Below, piece by piece: positions 27,723-40,400 of a DNA stretch of 64,000 bases (position 1 is its first letter; the number at the start of each line of letters is the position of its first letter). The notes beneath the pieces were generated by a model that saw only the letters and a list, made by a program, of their open reading frames with translations, was not told the DNA's origin and ran no database searches. The DNA lies in NCBI RefSeq assembly GCF_032854445.1, contig NC_088307.1, positions 29,914,484 through 29,978,483 on the forward strand, given 5' to 3'. Made by a program: the position numbers and the translations under genes. Source of the stretch: Liolophura sinensis (lineage: Eukaryota; Mollusca; Polyplacophora; Chitonida; Chitonidae).

Positions 27723-28395
27723 GCCAGCGAGCTTAAGGGTGCTCTTGTCATGGATGCTGTCTCTTCTACATTTACATATGTATGTGCTGTTTTATTGAAG
27801 CTTTTCCCTTTTCCATGAAGATAGAGGTTATGTTCAGGTGTGATACAACCAGATTCTCTGCAGCGATTCAGCAGTATGTATATGCTGCTGAAAGTCAAAG
27901 TGAGTTTGTGAGAAATGAAACTCTCTGCAGTTTTACTGACATTTTTTACTGAAAGAAATGTTATGAATAAGAAAAAAAATTGCAAAGCAGTGAAAAGTTT
28001 TTTAGTTTTAGTTAGGCATTTTTATAGTTACATAAGACAGCAATTTTTTGGATGTGAGGAAAAATGAAGCACTGCAGCTGATAGCTGTAAAACCGTGGTC
28101 TTGTGTTGCTCAGATTTGTGTTCTGTATCACTTAGGGTTTACAATTTATTCTCCTAGAATGAAGGGGACTTTGTGTGGTGGAGTTAAAAAAAAACCAAAG
28201 CCTATTTACGGAGAAGAAAAATGTGCTCTTTCTGTTAATTGTAGACATGACATTATATGTATAATTGATCAATGTGTCAATTGAAATGATTGACAGTGTA
28301 CCTGTTTTCTGGTCAAAAATTATTGTCAGTATGAAAAACCAACTTATAATGTCAGGTGGGGTGGCATAGGGTGGGAGGAGGTGGGTGGGTTATTA
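27723..28395 (+). other. Proximal 3' flank / likely 3'UTR of ZMYND19
   Basis: There is no further exon after the TAG. No AATAAA is seen soon after the stop; the nearest exact ones found are at 29702-29707 and 29979-29984, with an AATAAG variant near 27965. If a distal signal is used, the 28-bp array would be transcribed in the 3'UTR. Confidence 0.4.
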
Positions 28396-28399
28396 CTTA

Positions 28400-29335
28400 T
28401 CATGACAGGTGTTTTGTCTGAGTCAAAGTAGGTAAGCATTTTTCCAACAGTTGAGGTAAACACGCATTTTTACCGAAGTTGAGAGAGACATGCATTTTTA
28501 CCAGAGTTGAGGTAGGCATGCCTTTTACCAGAATCAAGGTAGGCATGCATTTTTACTGGAGTTGAGGTAGACATGCCTTTTTTTACCGGAGCTGAGGTAG
28601 GCATGCATTTTTACCAGAGTTGAGGTAGACTTGCATTTTTACCAGAGTCGAGGTAGGCATGCATTTTTACCAAAGTCAAGGTAGACATGCCTTTTTACCA
28701 GAGTCGAGGTAGGCATGCATTTTTACCAAAGTCAAGGTAGACATGCCTTTTTACCAGAGTCGAGGTAGGCATGCATTTTTACCAGAGTTGAGGTAGACTT
28801 GCATTTTTACCAGAGTCGAGGTAGGCATGCATTTTTACCAAAGTCAAGGTAGATATGCCTTTTACCAGAGTCGAGGTAGGCATGCATTTTTACCAAAGTC
28901 AAGGTAGACATGCCTTTTTACCAGAGTCGAGGTAGGCATGCATTTTTACCAAAGTCAAGGTAGACATGCCTTTTTACCAGAGTCGAGGTAGGCATGCATT
29001 TTTACCAAAGTCAAGGTAGACATGCCTTTTTGCCAAAGACAAGGTAGGCATGCATTTTTACCAGAGTTGAGGTAGACTTGCATTTTTACCAGAGTCGAGG
29101 TAGGCATGCATTTTTACCAAAGTCAAGGTAGACATGCCTTTTACCAGAGTTGAGGTAGGCATGCATTTTTACCAAAGTCAAGGTAGACATGCCTTTTTAC
29201 CAGAGTCAAGGTAGGCATGCATTTTTACCAAAGTCAAGGTAGGCATGCATTTTTACCAGATTCAGTGTAGGCATGCATTTTTACTAGAGTCGAGGTAGGC
29301 GTGCATTTTTACCAGAGTCAAGGTAGACAATTTCT
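28400..29335. repeat. 28-bp minisatellite, ~33 copies, 3' of ZMYND19
   Basis: The unit is ACCAGAGTCGAGGTAGGCAT then GCATTTTT. A 56-bp dimer alternates with ACCAAAGTCAAGGTAGACAT then GCCTTTTT. Confidence 0.94.
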
Positions 29336-29483
29336 CCCATGATAGACACACACAGCACACCCTTAATGACAGTATACATGCTTCTCTTGTCACATCCATT
29401 TTCTGTGTCCAGTTTTATCTGTATTACAAGTTAATTCCGCTTGCATGAAAAGATATACAGATAGTGCATACTGTGGAATGGAA

Positions 29484-29547
29484 CATCAGCAATTGTCAGC
29501 TCGAGAGAAGTGATGTTCAGCTAGTGCAAAGCTGACAATTCCTGATG
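29484..29547. repeat. Near-perfect 18-bp-stem hairpin downstream of ZMYND19
   Basis: CATCAGCAATTGTCAGCT (29484-29501) pairs with AGCTGACAATTCCTGATG (29530-29547) with one mismatch around a 28-nt loop. It may be a structured 3'UTR element or a small foldback. Confidence 0.6.
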
Positions 29548-30399
29548 TCTCACTGCATCCACCATATGTTTTATTATACCGAGAAAACAGTACCTTTTCA
29601 TTTTGTACTTTAAATCACAGAATTTGTACAGCGATAAGGGTATAACCACTGACTTTACGGACAAGCAGATGCCGGAGAGCTCTCAAAGGGAGATACACTG
29701 GAATAAACACCCATGATCGTTGGATATTAGCACAAGAGCATTATTGCCTTGTGAACATGTGATAGTACTTTGTGAGCATGACGTTGCATTCCTTGGTGCG
29801 CGTGATCGTGGTGCATCCTGTTATCCGGAATATCGTGTGACTGTCTCTCCGGAAACCGAGAATTACCAGATGAGGTACAATAATTATATGTAACAGTATT
29901 GTGGCAGGAAACAAAGACCATCATGGAAGACAATTTGCACAGAGAGAGACTGGTATGTGAGAAAGTTGATCTTTGTTTAATAAATTGCATGACCCATTTG
30001 CATGTTTTATTTTACATGACCTAATTTACTGGTATAAATTGTGACCTAAATTGGTGACTCCACCAGTAATGTGATCTAATTTATGATTTGTGACCTAAAT
30101 AACCAAGTGATGAAGTGTTCCTGCCTTTACTGTTTAATTGTGTATTTGCAAGGTTTGACCTTTTATTTTCAAGGTTTGACCTTTTATTTTCAAGGTTTGA
30201 CCTATTATTCTATTTTAAGAGTGCCATGTTTGGGCCTTTTTTGTTTTTTACAGCAATTTAAAAGCACTAACTGGATGTATTTAGACATTAAAGATGATGT
30301 TGACAAACTTGTGTGGATGTAGATGTAGCCAAGTGCTAGTCACATACACACAAACACACAAACAAACAGTCAGTGTCTGCTACATGTATGGGACAGCCT

Positions 30400-32245
30400 C
30401 CTGCGCTGCAGCTATACATGTACTTGTGTATTTGCATATGTATTTATGTGCTTGTATATGTATTTAGACCTGTAGCGGAGTATTTACATGTGCTCTGACA
30501 TTTGTACATGTCTTATGTAATTGTATTTGAACCTGTATTTGTGCATTCGGTTTTACACGTACTTGTTTATTTGTACATGAGTTTACCTATGTATATGTGC
30601 ACTTGTGTGCTTTCATGTGCACACATGTATTGCTACATTTACTCTTATATCAGTACATTTCCTGATGTATTTGTAAACAAACCCAGTTATGACTCACATA
30701 CACTTCTGTATTTGTGCTTATGCTCATGTATTTTGACATCTGCTTATGGGTATTCACAAGTATCTCTACATTTGCCCATGTACATGTATCTATGTATTTG
30801 TGCATGTGCCTATGTATTTGTACATTTACCCATGTATTTGTGCATGTGTCTATGTATTTGTACATTTACCCATGTATTTGTGCAAGTGTCTATGCATTTG
30901 TACATTTACCCATGTATTTGTACATTTACCCATGTATTCGTACATTTGCCCATGTACATGTATCTATTTATTTGTGCATGTGCCTATGTATTTGTACATT
31001 TACCCATGTATTTGTGCATGTGTCTATGTATTTTTACATTTGCCCATGTATTTGTGCATGTGTTTATGTATTTGTACATTTACCAATGTATTTGTGCATG
31101 TGCCCATGTATTTGTGCATGTGTCCATGTATTTGTACATTTACCCATGTATTTGTGCATCTGTATATGTATTTGTACATTTGCCCATGTATTTGTGCATG
31201 TGTTTATGTATTTGTACATTTACCAATGTATTTGTGCATGTGCCCATGCATTTGTACATTAAGCCATGTATTTGTACATTTGCCCATGTATTTGTGCATG
31301 TGTTTATGTATTTGTACATTTACCCATGTACTTGTACATGTGTCTATGCATTTGTACGTTAAGCCATGTATTTGTACATTTACCCATGTATTTGTACATG
31401 TGTCTATGCATTTGTACATTAAGCCATATATTTGTACATTTGCCCATGTATTTGTGCATGTGTTTATGTATTTGTACATGTACCAATGTATTTGGGCATG
31501 TGCCCATGTATTTGTGCATGTGTCCATGTATTTGTACATTTACCCATGTATTTGTGCATCTGTATATGTATTTTTACATTAAGCCATGTATTTGTACATT
31601 TGCCCATGTATTTGTGCATGTGTCTATGCATTTGTACATTTGCCCATGTATTTGTGTATGTGTTTATGTATTTGTACATTTACCGATGTATTTGTAGATG
31701 TGGCCATATATTTGTGCATGTTTTTGTGTATTTGTACATTAAGCCATGTATTTGTGCGTGTGCCCATATATTTGTGCATGTACCCATGTATTTGTACATG
31801 TGCCCATGTATTTGTGCATGTGTCTATGCATTTGTACATTTATCCATGTATTTGTCTATGTATTTGTACATTTAATGATGTATTTGTACATGTGCCCATG
31901 CATTTGTGCATGTGTCTATGCATTTGTATATTTACCGATGTATTTGTACATTTGCCCATGCATTTGTACATTTACCCATGTATTTGTGCATGTGTTTATG
32001 TATTTGTACATTTACTGATTTATTTGTACATGTGGCCATGTATTTGTGCATGTGTTTATGTATTTGTATATTTACAGATGTATTTGAACATTTGCCCATG
32101 TATTTGTACATTTACCCATGTATTTGTGCATGTGCCCATGTATTTGTGCATGTGTCTATGTATTTGTGCATGTGTCTATGTATTTGTACATTTGGCCATG
32201 TGTTTTTACATTTACTCATGTACATGTATTTGTGCATGTGCAGAA
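30400..32245. repeat. 20-bp minisatellite, ~90 copies, intergenic
   Basis: The unit is CATGTATTTGTACATTTACC, with a GTGCATGTGT variant. All three forward frames are long because the unit has no stop, giving spurious 140-286 codon Cys/Tyr-rich ORFs. A three-copy 21-bp repeat (CAAGGTTTGACCTTTTATTT) lies just before, at about 30150-30205. Confidence 0.94.
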
Positions 32246-32249
32246 AACC

Positions 32250-32915
32250 TGGCTTCCTGCAGACTTTGTACGAATCATCTGTTCACTGGGTGATCATGTT
32301 TTCAAAAGACCTGTCTGTGTTACATACAGATAGGATTAGCGCTTTGAAATGTCTGTGCTTGCAGATGCTCTTGCAGATTTCCAGTCTAGCCTGTTCCTTA
32401 CAAGCATTTCCAGTCTAGCCTGTTCCTTACAAGCATTTATGGAATCTTTTTTCCATATCTGTACTTGACATTTTTGTAGTCATAACTTGTTCGTGCATTT
32501 TACGGGCAATCTTACCAGCAATACGTTTAATTTATCTTATGCTCAGGCTTTATAATTCTTCAGTATTTTAGTCATCTCACACATGTATTTGTGCTGTAGA
32601 GAAGCCTGTATTGGAGGAACTAGTGGTTTCACCATGTTTTCCCATTATTGTAAATGTATTATTTTTTTGGCCGTAGAAATGTTAAGGAAATCCAATTTTG
32701 TCATTTACTGATCTAGTATTAATTTATCTGTATATTTAAGTCTTTGTTTATTTTTGTGCAAATGTTGATGTATAATTTATTTTAGTGATGGAAAATGGTG
32801 ACAAAATTTGTGCTTTCTCTTGCCAGAATACCAGTTTTACAATATCTGTCTCATTGTCATTCTCTGTTTGCTCATCAATGTGTACATGTGGCTCTAATTT
32901 CACCCAGGAAAGATG
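32250..32915. other. Intergenic, nothing recognised
   Basis: Unique-looking AT-rich sequence. A short direct repeat with TTTCCAGTCTAGCCTGTTCC occurs near 32378 and 32407. Confidence 0.45.
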
Positions 32916-32919
32916 GTTT

Positions 32920-33222
32920 GTGGTGTTACAGTATACCATGTGGTGGTACAGTAAACCATGTGGTGGTACAGTATACCGTGTGGTTGTACAGCATACCATG
33001 TGGTTGTACAGCATACCGTGTGGTGGTACAGTAAACCATGTGGTGGTACAGTATACCGTGTGGTGGTACAGCATACTGTGTGGTGGTACAGCATACCGTG
33101 TGGTTGTACAGTATACCGTGTGGCGGTACAGTATACCGTGTGGCGGTACAGCATACCGTGTGGTTGTACAGCATACCGTGTGGTGGTACAGCATACCATG
33201 TGGTGGTACAGCATACACGTAT
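32920..33222. repeat. 20-bp minisatellite, ~15 copies
   Basis: The unit is TGTGGTGGTACAGTATACCG with G/T and A/G variants. Frames on both strands are open but repetitive. Confidence 0.94.
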
Positions 33223-33354
33223 TTATTCCTTTCTCGAGCATTCCATGCATCTTTACATTCCCACTTTAAACGTCTTTAGTTTTAATTGGATTAGCATTTC
33301 ACACTTACTGTTGTTACTGATTTCCCTAACTACACATGGACAGATAATAAAGTG

Positions 33355-33486
33355 GATACCCATTCACAAAGTGGTAAGAATACAGTTTTGGGAACGCCTC
33401 CTCAAAGTGGTAAGAATACAGTTTTGGGAACGCTTACTTTAAGTGGTAAGAGTACAATTCTGGGGACGCCTCCTCTGAGTGGTAAG
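33355..33486. repeat. 36-bp tandem repeat, ~3.5 copies
   Basis: The unit is CAAAGTGGTAAGAATACAGT then TTTGGGAACGCCTCCT. Confidence 0.85.
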
Positions 33487-33489
33487 AAT

Positions 33490-34228
33490 TCCATTATTTA
33501 TTCCATACGCAATGAAATACATTAACACTATGAGGTAGGCCACAAATTACAGCAAAATGATATCTACCCCTTCAACATCCTTATGAGCCTCCAAAGAGTG
33601 GGGGGTAATATTATTCAAGCACAAAAGAATGTTTGCCATAGTTTCCATTAAAACCTGTCATTTTGGTTGAAGAAATTTATCATTTGTAGATGTGATGGAA
33701 GTCAATAAAATAACAGCGAAGCATATGTGTTTTCATGAATGTAAGCTAGTGTAGAAATGTTATTTGTCAAGCCTTACACAACCCTGGTGGTTTATATGCC
33801 ATGTGACTTTTTGATTTGGTGCTTGTAAACAAAACCCAAGGTTTCTGTTAGTCTGCTGTTGAACACATGTAGATTATTACAGAGTGAATAATTTGGCTTG
33901 AGCACTTTAGCCATGTATTTGTTAGTTTTTATTGTGATGTTGTTGTCATTTCGTCCTACTGGATCTACACTGTGTGACTATCCTTCCCTGGCTGAACCAA
34001 AGGATCAGTTCATTTTGGTCATAGTTAATCATGTTTTAACCGCAAAGCTTTTTTGCATAATTTACTAATATATTTCTAATCTTTTTTGATAAATGCTAAT
34101 TTATTTCTGTCCGTTACAAGAACAGCAATCAAGAATAAAAACGATATGTTTCTGTTGAATATAACTCTGTTGTTACGACTTACTTATCTTTGATGTATAG
34201 GTAAGCCATACGTGTGAAAGGTCGTCCG
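33490..34228. other. Intergenic, nothing recognised
   Basis: AT-rich sequence with no supported exon or repeat. Confidence 0.45.
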
Positions 34229-34378
34229 TAGCTTGCCCAAGTATGTCCTCAACTTGCCCAAGGTCGGTGGTTTCCTCCGGATTGGTTCAGTAGCCTCCGC
34301 CAATAGAACTGACCACCATTTGTACATGTACGCCAAAAAACCTTGAGTATGGCGTTATACAATTAATAAATAAATAAA
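34229..34378 (+). mobile_element. Diverged SINE family A-like fragment
   Basis: GGTCGGTGGTTTCCTCCGG, CCTTGAGTATGGCGTTATAC and an AATTAATAAATAAATAAA tail match the domain order of family A, but the central part is heavily diverged. Confidence 0.55.
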
Positions 34379-34429
34379 GTGACTTAACGAGGTTATTCGC
34401 GTCTAGCTTCACTCAGCACTGAGATTAAA

Positions 34430-37080
34430 GCGGACAAAAACCAAAATAACTGTCACTCCATGTGGTATTCACGATTAAAGGTGACACACATTTACAATAA
34501 CTGTCACTCCATGTGGTATACACGATTAAAGGTGACACACATCACAATAAATGTCACTCCATATGGTATACACGATTAAAGGTGACACACATTTACAATA
34601 ACAGTCACTCCATGTGGTATACACGATTAAAGGTGACACACATCACAATAAATGTCACTCCATATGGTATACACGATTAAAGGGGACACATTTACAATAA
34701 CAGTCACTCCATGTGGTATACACGATTAAAGGTGACACATATCACAATAACTGTCAATCTATGTGGTATGCACGATTAAAGGTGACACATATCACAATAA
34801 CTGTCACTCCATGTGGTATACACGACTAAAGGTGACACATATCACAATAACTGTCACTCCATGTGGTATACACGATTAAAGGTGACACATCACAATAACT
34901 GTCACTCCATGTGGTATTCATGATTAAAGGGACACATCACAATAACCGTCACTCCAAGTGGTATTCACGATTAAAGGGGCCACACATCACAATAACAGTC
35001 ACACAATGTGGTATTCACGATTGAAGGGGACACATATCACAATAACCGTCACTCCATGTGGTATACACGATTAAAGGTGACACATACCACAATAACTGTC
35101 ACCCCATGTGGTATACACGATTAAAGGTGACACACATTTACAATAACTGTCACACCATGTGGTATACACGATTAAAGGTGACACACATCACAATAACAGT
35201 CACACAATGTGGTATTCACGATTGAAGGGGACACATATCACAATAACAGTCACTCAATGTGGTATACACGATTAAAGGTGACACACATCACAATAACAGT
35301 CACTCAATGTGGTATTCACGATTGAAGGGGACACATATCACAATAACAGTCACTCAATGTGCTATACACGATTAAAGGTGACACACATCACAATAACAGT
35401 CACTCAATGTGGTATTCACGATTGAAGGGGACACATATCACAATAACAGTCACTCCATGTGGTATACACGATTAAAGGTGACACATACCACAATAACTGT
35501 CACCCCATGTGGTATACACGATTAAAGGTGACACACATTTACAATAACTGTCACACCATGTGGTATACGATTAAAGGGGACACACATCACAACAACAGTC
35601 ACTCCATGTGGTATTCACGATTAAAGGGGACACATATCACAATAACTGTCACACCATGTGGTATACACGATTAAAGGGGACACACATTTACAATAACTGT
35701 CACTCCATGTGGTATACACGATTAAAGGGGACACACATCACAATAACAGTCACTCAATGTGGTATTCACGATTAAAGGGGACACATATCACAATAACCGT
35801 CACTCCATGTGGTATACACGATTAAAGGTGACACATACCACAATAACTGGCACTCCATGTGGTATACACGATTAAAGGTGACACACATTTACAATAACTG
35901 TCACACCATGTGGTATACACGATTAAAGGGGACACACATCACAACAACAGTCACTCCATGTGGTATTCACGATTAAAGGGGACACATATCACAATAACAG
36001 TCACTCCATGTGGTATACACGATTAAAGGGGACACACATTTACAATAACAGTCACTCCATGTGGTATACACGATTAAAGGTGACACATATCACAATAACC
36101 GTCACTCCATGTGGTATGCACGATTAAAGGGGACACATATCACAATAACTGTCACTCCATGTGGTATACACGACTAAAGGTGACACATATCACAATAACT
36201 GTCACTCCATGTGGTATACACGACTAAAGGTGACACATATCACAATAACTGTCATTCCATGTGGTATACACGATTAACGGTGACACACATCACAACAACA
36301 GTCACTCCATGTGGTATACACGATTAAAGGGGACACATATCACAATAACTGTCACTCCATGTGGTATACACGATTAAAGGTGACACACATCACAACAACA
36401 GTCACTCCATGTGGTATACACGACTAAAGGTGACACATATCACAATAACTGTCATTCCATGTGGTATACACGATTAAAGGGGACACACATCACAATAACT
36501 GTCACCCCATATGGTATACACGATTAACGGTGACACACATCACAACAACAGTCACTCCATGTGGTATACACGATAAAAGGTGACACATATCACAATAACT
36601 GTCACTCCATGTGGTATACACGATTAAAGGTGACACACATCACAAAAACTGTCACTCCATGTGGTATACACGATTAAACGTGACACATATCACAATAACT
36701 GTCACTCCATGTGGTATACACGATTGAAGGTGACACACATCACAACAACTGTCACTCCATGTGGTATACACGTTTAAAGGTGATATATCACAATAACAGT
36801 CACTCCATGTGGTATACACGATTAAAGGGGACACACATCACAACAACAGTCACTCCATGTGGTATACACGATTAAAGGGGACACATATCACAACAACAGT
36901 CACTCCATGTGGTATTCACGATTAAAGGGGACACACATTTACAATAACAGTCACTCCATATGGTATACACGATTAAAGGTGACACACATCACAATAACTG
37001 TCACTCCATGTGGTATACACGATTAAAGGGGACACACATCACGACAACACTCCATATGGTACAGGATTAAAGGGGACACA
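34430..37080. repeat. ~50-bp minisatellite, ~52 copies, downstream of the EF-hand gene
   Basis: The unit is AGGTGACACACATCACAATA, ACTGTCACTCCATGTGGTAT and ACACGATTAA. Common variants are AGGGGACACA, TTTACAATAA and TATCACAATAA, arranged in short higher-order blocks. Confidence 0.95.
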
Positions 37081-37133
37081 TTACGGTAACAGAGTCACTT
37101 CATGTCATATTTAGGATTTAATGAAACGCACAG

Positions 37134-37155
37134 AGCAATTTCTCGAGAAATTGCT
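37134..37155. repeat. Perfect 22-bp palindrome
   Basis: AGCAATTTCTC (37134-37144) is followed directly by its reverse complement GAGAAATTGCT. It is in the 3' flank of the EF-hand gene next to the end of the 50-bp array. Confidence 0.6.
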
Positions 37156-37387
37156 TTTCTTTAGGCAAAAGACATAGTAAATCTTCGTCTAGCTCCTCGC
37201 CGAACTCTCTCACGAAGATAATGGCAGAACGACCAAACACATTTATGTAAAATCTGGATTGAACCCAGGCATGATAAAAATTGACTGCTGTCGCTTAGAA
37301 ACGAAAATGATCGCAAGCACCATGTAAAACATCGTGTGAGTGATTTGAAAATATAAGAAAATATAACACCACATCTGGGAGATCATT

Positions 37388-37393
37388 TTTATT
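37388..37393 (-). terminator. Candidate polyadenylation signal of the EF-hand gene
   Basis: AATAAA on the minus strand, about 95 nt after the stop codon of the EF-hand gene; spacing fits a short 3'UTR. Confidence 0.5.
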
Positions 37394-37488
37394 TGGATGT
37401 CTACAAATATATCAGAATACATTATCCGGGGCTGCAGTTTTTGGCATACAGTCCAGGACATGTGTGTAGTGTGTAGGATATACTGTGA

Positions 37489-40400
37489 TTAGCCAGTGCC
37501 GGGAGGAACCTGTATGGTGGCAATCTTGTAGAGAATGTCAAACAACTGGAATGGTGAAAAAACAAAACACCATTAATGATTAATTTAGATTAATTAATGC
37601 TTATTTATTTATTTATTTATTTGGTTGATGTTTTACGCCATACTCAAGAATATGTCACTTATAAGACGGTGGCCAGCATTATGGTGGAAGGAAACCAGAC
37701 AGAGCCCGGGTGAAACCCACGACCATCCGCAGGTTGCTGGCAGACCTTCCCACGTACGGCCGGAGAGGAAGCCAGCATAAGCAGGACTTGAACTCACAGC
37801 GACCGCAAGATTAATTAATGCTATGAGAGACCTTAACTGCTTGAGATCAGAGTAATGAGCCCCCGAGTTTGAATCCAGCCCACCCCCTAGTCTCGGCTTC
37901 TATATTGACTTTTGCCAGGTATATGACGTAGCACAGTTACTAGTCACATGTTCATACTCTTTACAGTATGACTTTAAGCACAAATTACATCAGATATAAT
38001 ATGGATAATAAATGCATTACAATAATGACCAGTAATTGCGGCCAATTCCTCTAGTGATCGACCAGATCAATGTCTGCTTAGAAATAAAGCAATATTTGAT
38101 AATTTCAAACACATTTACAAATAAAATAAAAATACTGAATAAATAAAAGGATTACCAAGCTTAGTGAAAGGTACAACATCTTAAACTGATCAGTTCATTT
38201 ACACCTGTGGCTGGCAATTTCAAAATGAAGTTGAACTTGAGAAATATCTCAGTGGATTGCTGGGGAATATCATCACAGTACTTACCCTTGTGAAGTAATC
38301 CACGAACTCTGCCTGTTTTACAGTGCCATCACCTGTAATGAAAGGTTTGAAAATTGGTGGTTTGTTGAAAACTTAACATTACTTTCAGTGATATTCCGGT
38401 AGGGTAACAACTCTTTGGGCCACTTTGTAGCCGGCCAGATTCTATAACCACATGTACACCATCATGTCGGCCGCCCTCGTATAAGAGAAATATTCTTTAG
38501 TTCGTAGTATAACACCAATCAAATAAATAAATAATGACCACATATATACTTTTCAACAACTTAGGTATATGACAGCTCTGTCGACATTGTGATCAGCAAT
38601 ATTGACTATGAGGTCTTACTTGTGGACCATTCATGCAGAATAGTCCCTGCTAGTTTGCTGCCTAATGGTATTTCCGTCTGCACCACAACGACATCACTAA
38701 AGATAGTCCCACCAGTACTTTATTCCTTACATTGAGTGACAAACAAGGAGGTCAGCATATTTGTCAGTTATACATGTTACGTATGGGTCGGCTTGGAATT
38801 GAATCCGTGACCCCCGGAATAACATAGCGGAGGGTCTGCTTACCTAGAGAAACTTTCAACGGATTGGGTGAGAGAGCGAGTGAAACTGTGCTAAACCAAA
38901 ACATAGAAAACACAACAGGGTCACTCTGCTGCTTGTACGTGTGTAGTAATCTCTTCCATACAAAACACAACAGGGTCACTCTGCTGCTTGTACGTGTGTA
39001 GTAATCTCTTCCATACAAAACACAACAGGGTCACTCTGCTGCTTGTACGCGTGTAGTAATCTCTTCCATACAAAACACAACAGGGTCACTCTGCTGCTTG
39101 TACGTGTGTAGTAATCTCTTCCATACAAAACACAACAGGGTCACTCTGCTGCTTGTACGTGTGTAGTAATCTCTTCCATACAAAACACAACAGGGTCACT
39201 CTGCTGCTTGTACGCGTGTAGTAATCTCTTCCATACAAAACACAACAGGGTCACTCTGCTGCTTGTACGTGTGTAGTAATCTCTTCCATACAAAACACAA
39301 CAGGGTCACTCTGCTGCTTGTACGCGTGTAGTAATCTCTTCCATACAAAACACAACAGGGTCACTCTGCTGCTTGTACGCGTGTAGTAATCTCTTCCATA
39401 CAAAACACAACAGGGTCACTCTGCTGCTTGTACGTGTGTAGTAATCTCTTCCATACAAAACACAACAGGGTCACTCTGCTGCTTGTACGTTGTGAACCAC
39501 TGCTATTTTGTATTGTCAGTTTGAACATACTGATATTTTATATCATCAGGGAACAGAACTCCAGTGTAAATCTACTGTTTCTTGCATCGTCAAGGGACAG
39601 AAATCCAGTGTGAACCTACTACTATTGGTATTGTCAGTGAACAGAATTCCAGTCTTAATCTGCTTCCATTTTGCATCGTCAGGGAACAGAACTCTGGAGT
39701 GATCCTACTGCTGTTTTGCATTGTCAGGGAACAGAGCTCCAGTGGGAATCTACTGCTATTTTGTATTGTTAGTGAACAGAACACCAGTGTGAGTCTACTG
39801 CTATTTTGTGTTGTCCGGGGTCAGAACTCCGGAGCGATTCTACTGCTATTTTTAATCCTCAGGGAACACAACTCCAGTGTGAACCTACTGCTATTTTGTA
39901 TTTTTGAGAACAGAACTCCAGTGTGAACTTTTTCCATTTTGCAACGTCAGGGAACAGAGCTCAGGTGTGAACCCACTGCCAGATTGTATTGTCAGGTAAT
40001 AGAACGCCAGTGTGAACCTATTGCCATTTTGTATTGTTAGAGAACAGAACTCCAGTGGAAATCTAATGCTATTTTGCATTGTCAGGGAACAAAACTCCAG
40101 TGTATATCTACTGCCCTTTTGCATTGTTACGGAAGAGAACTCCAATGTAAATCTACTGCTATTTTGTATTGTTAGGGAACAGAACTCCAGTGTGAATCTA
40201 CTGCTATTTATTATTGTCAGGGAACAAAAGTCCATTGTAAATGTACTGCAAATTTGTTTTGTTTGAGGAAAATGGGAACCGACTGCTATTTTGTATTGTC
40301 AGGCAACAGAACTCCAGTGTGAACCTACTTCCATTTAGTATTGTTAGGGAACAGAACTCCAATGTGAATGTACTGCGATTTTGTATTGTTAGGCAACAGA

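Noticed and set aside
30502-32418. Cys/Tyr-rich ORFs of 140-286 codons in all three forward frames
   Set aside because: A 20-bp unit without stops gives a 60-bp protein period in every frame; no signal of selection in one frame.
32748-33442. 134-164 codon ORFs on both strands
   Set aside because: 20-bp array read-through inside an intergenic region.
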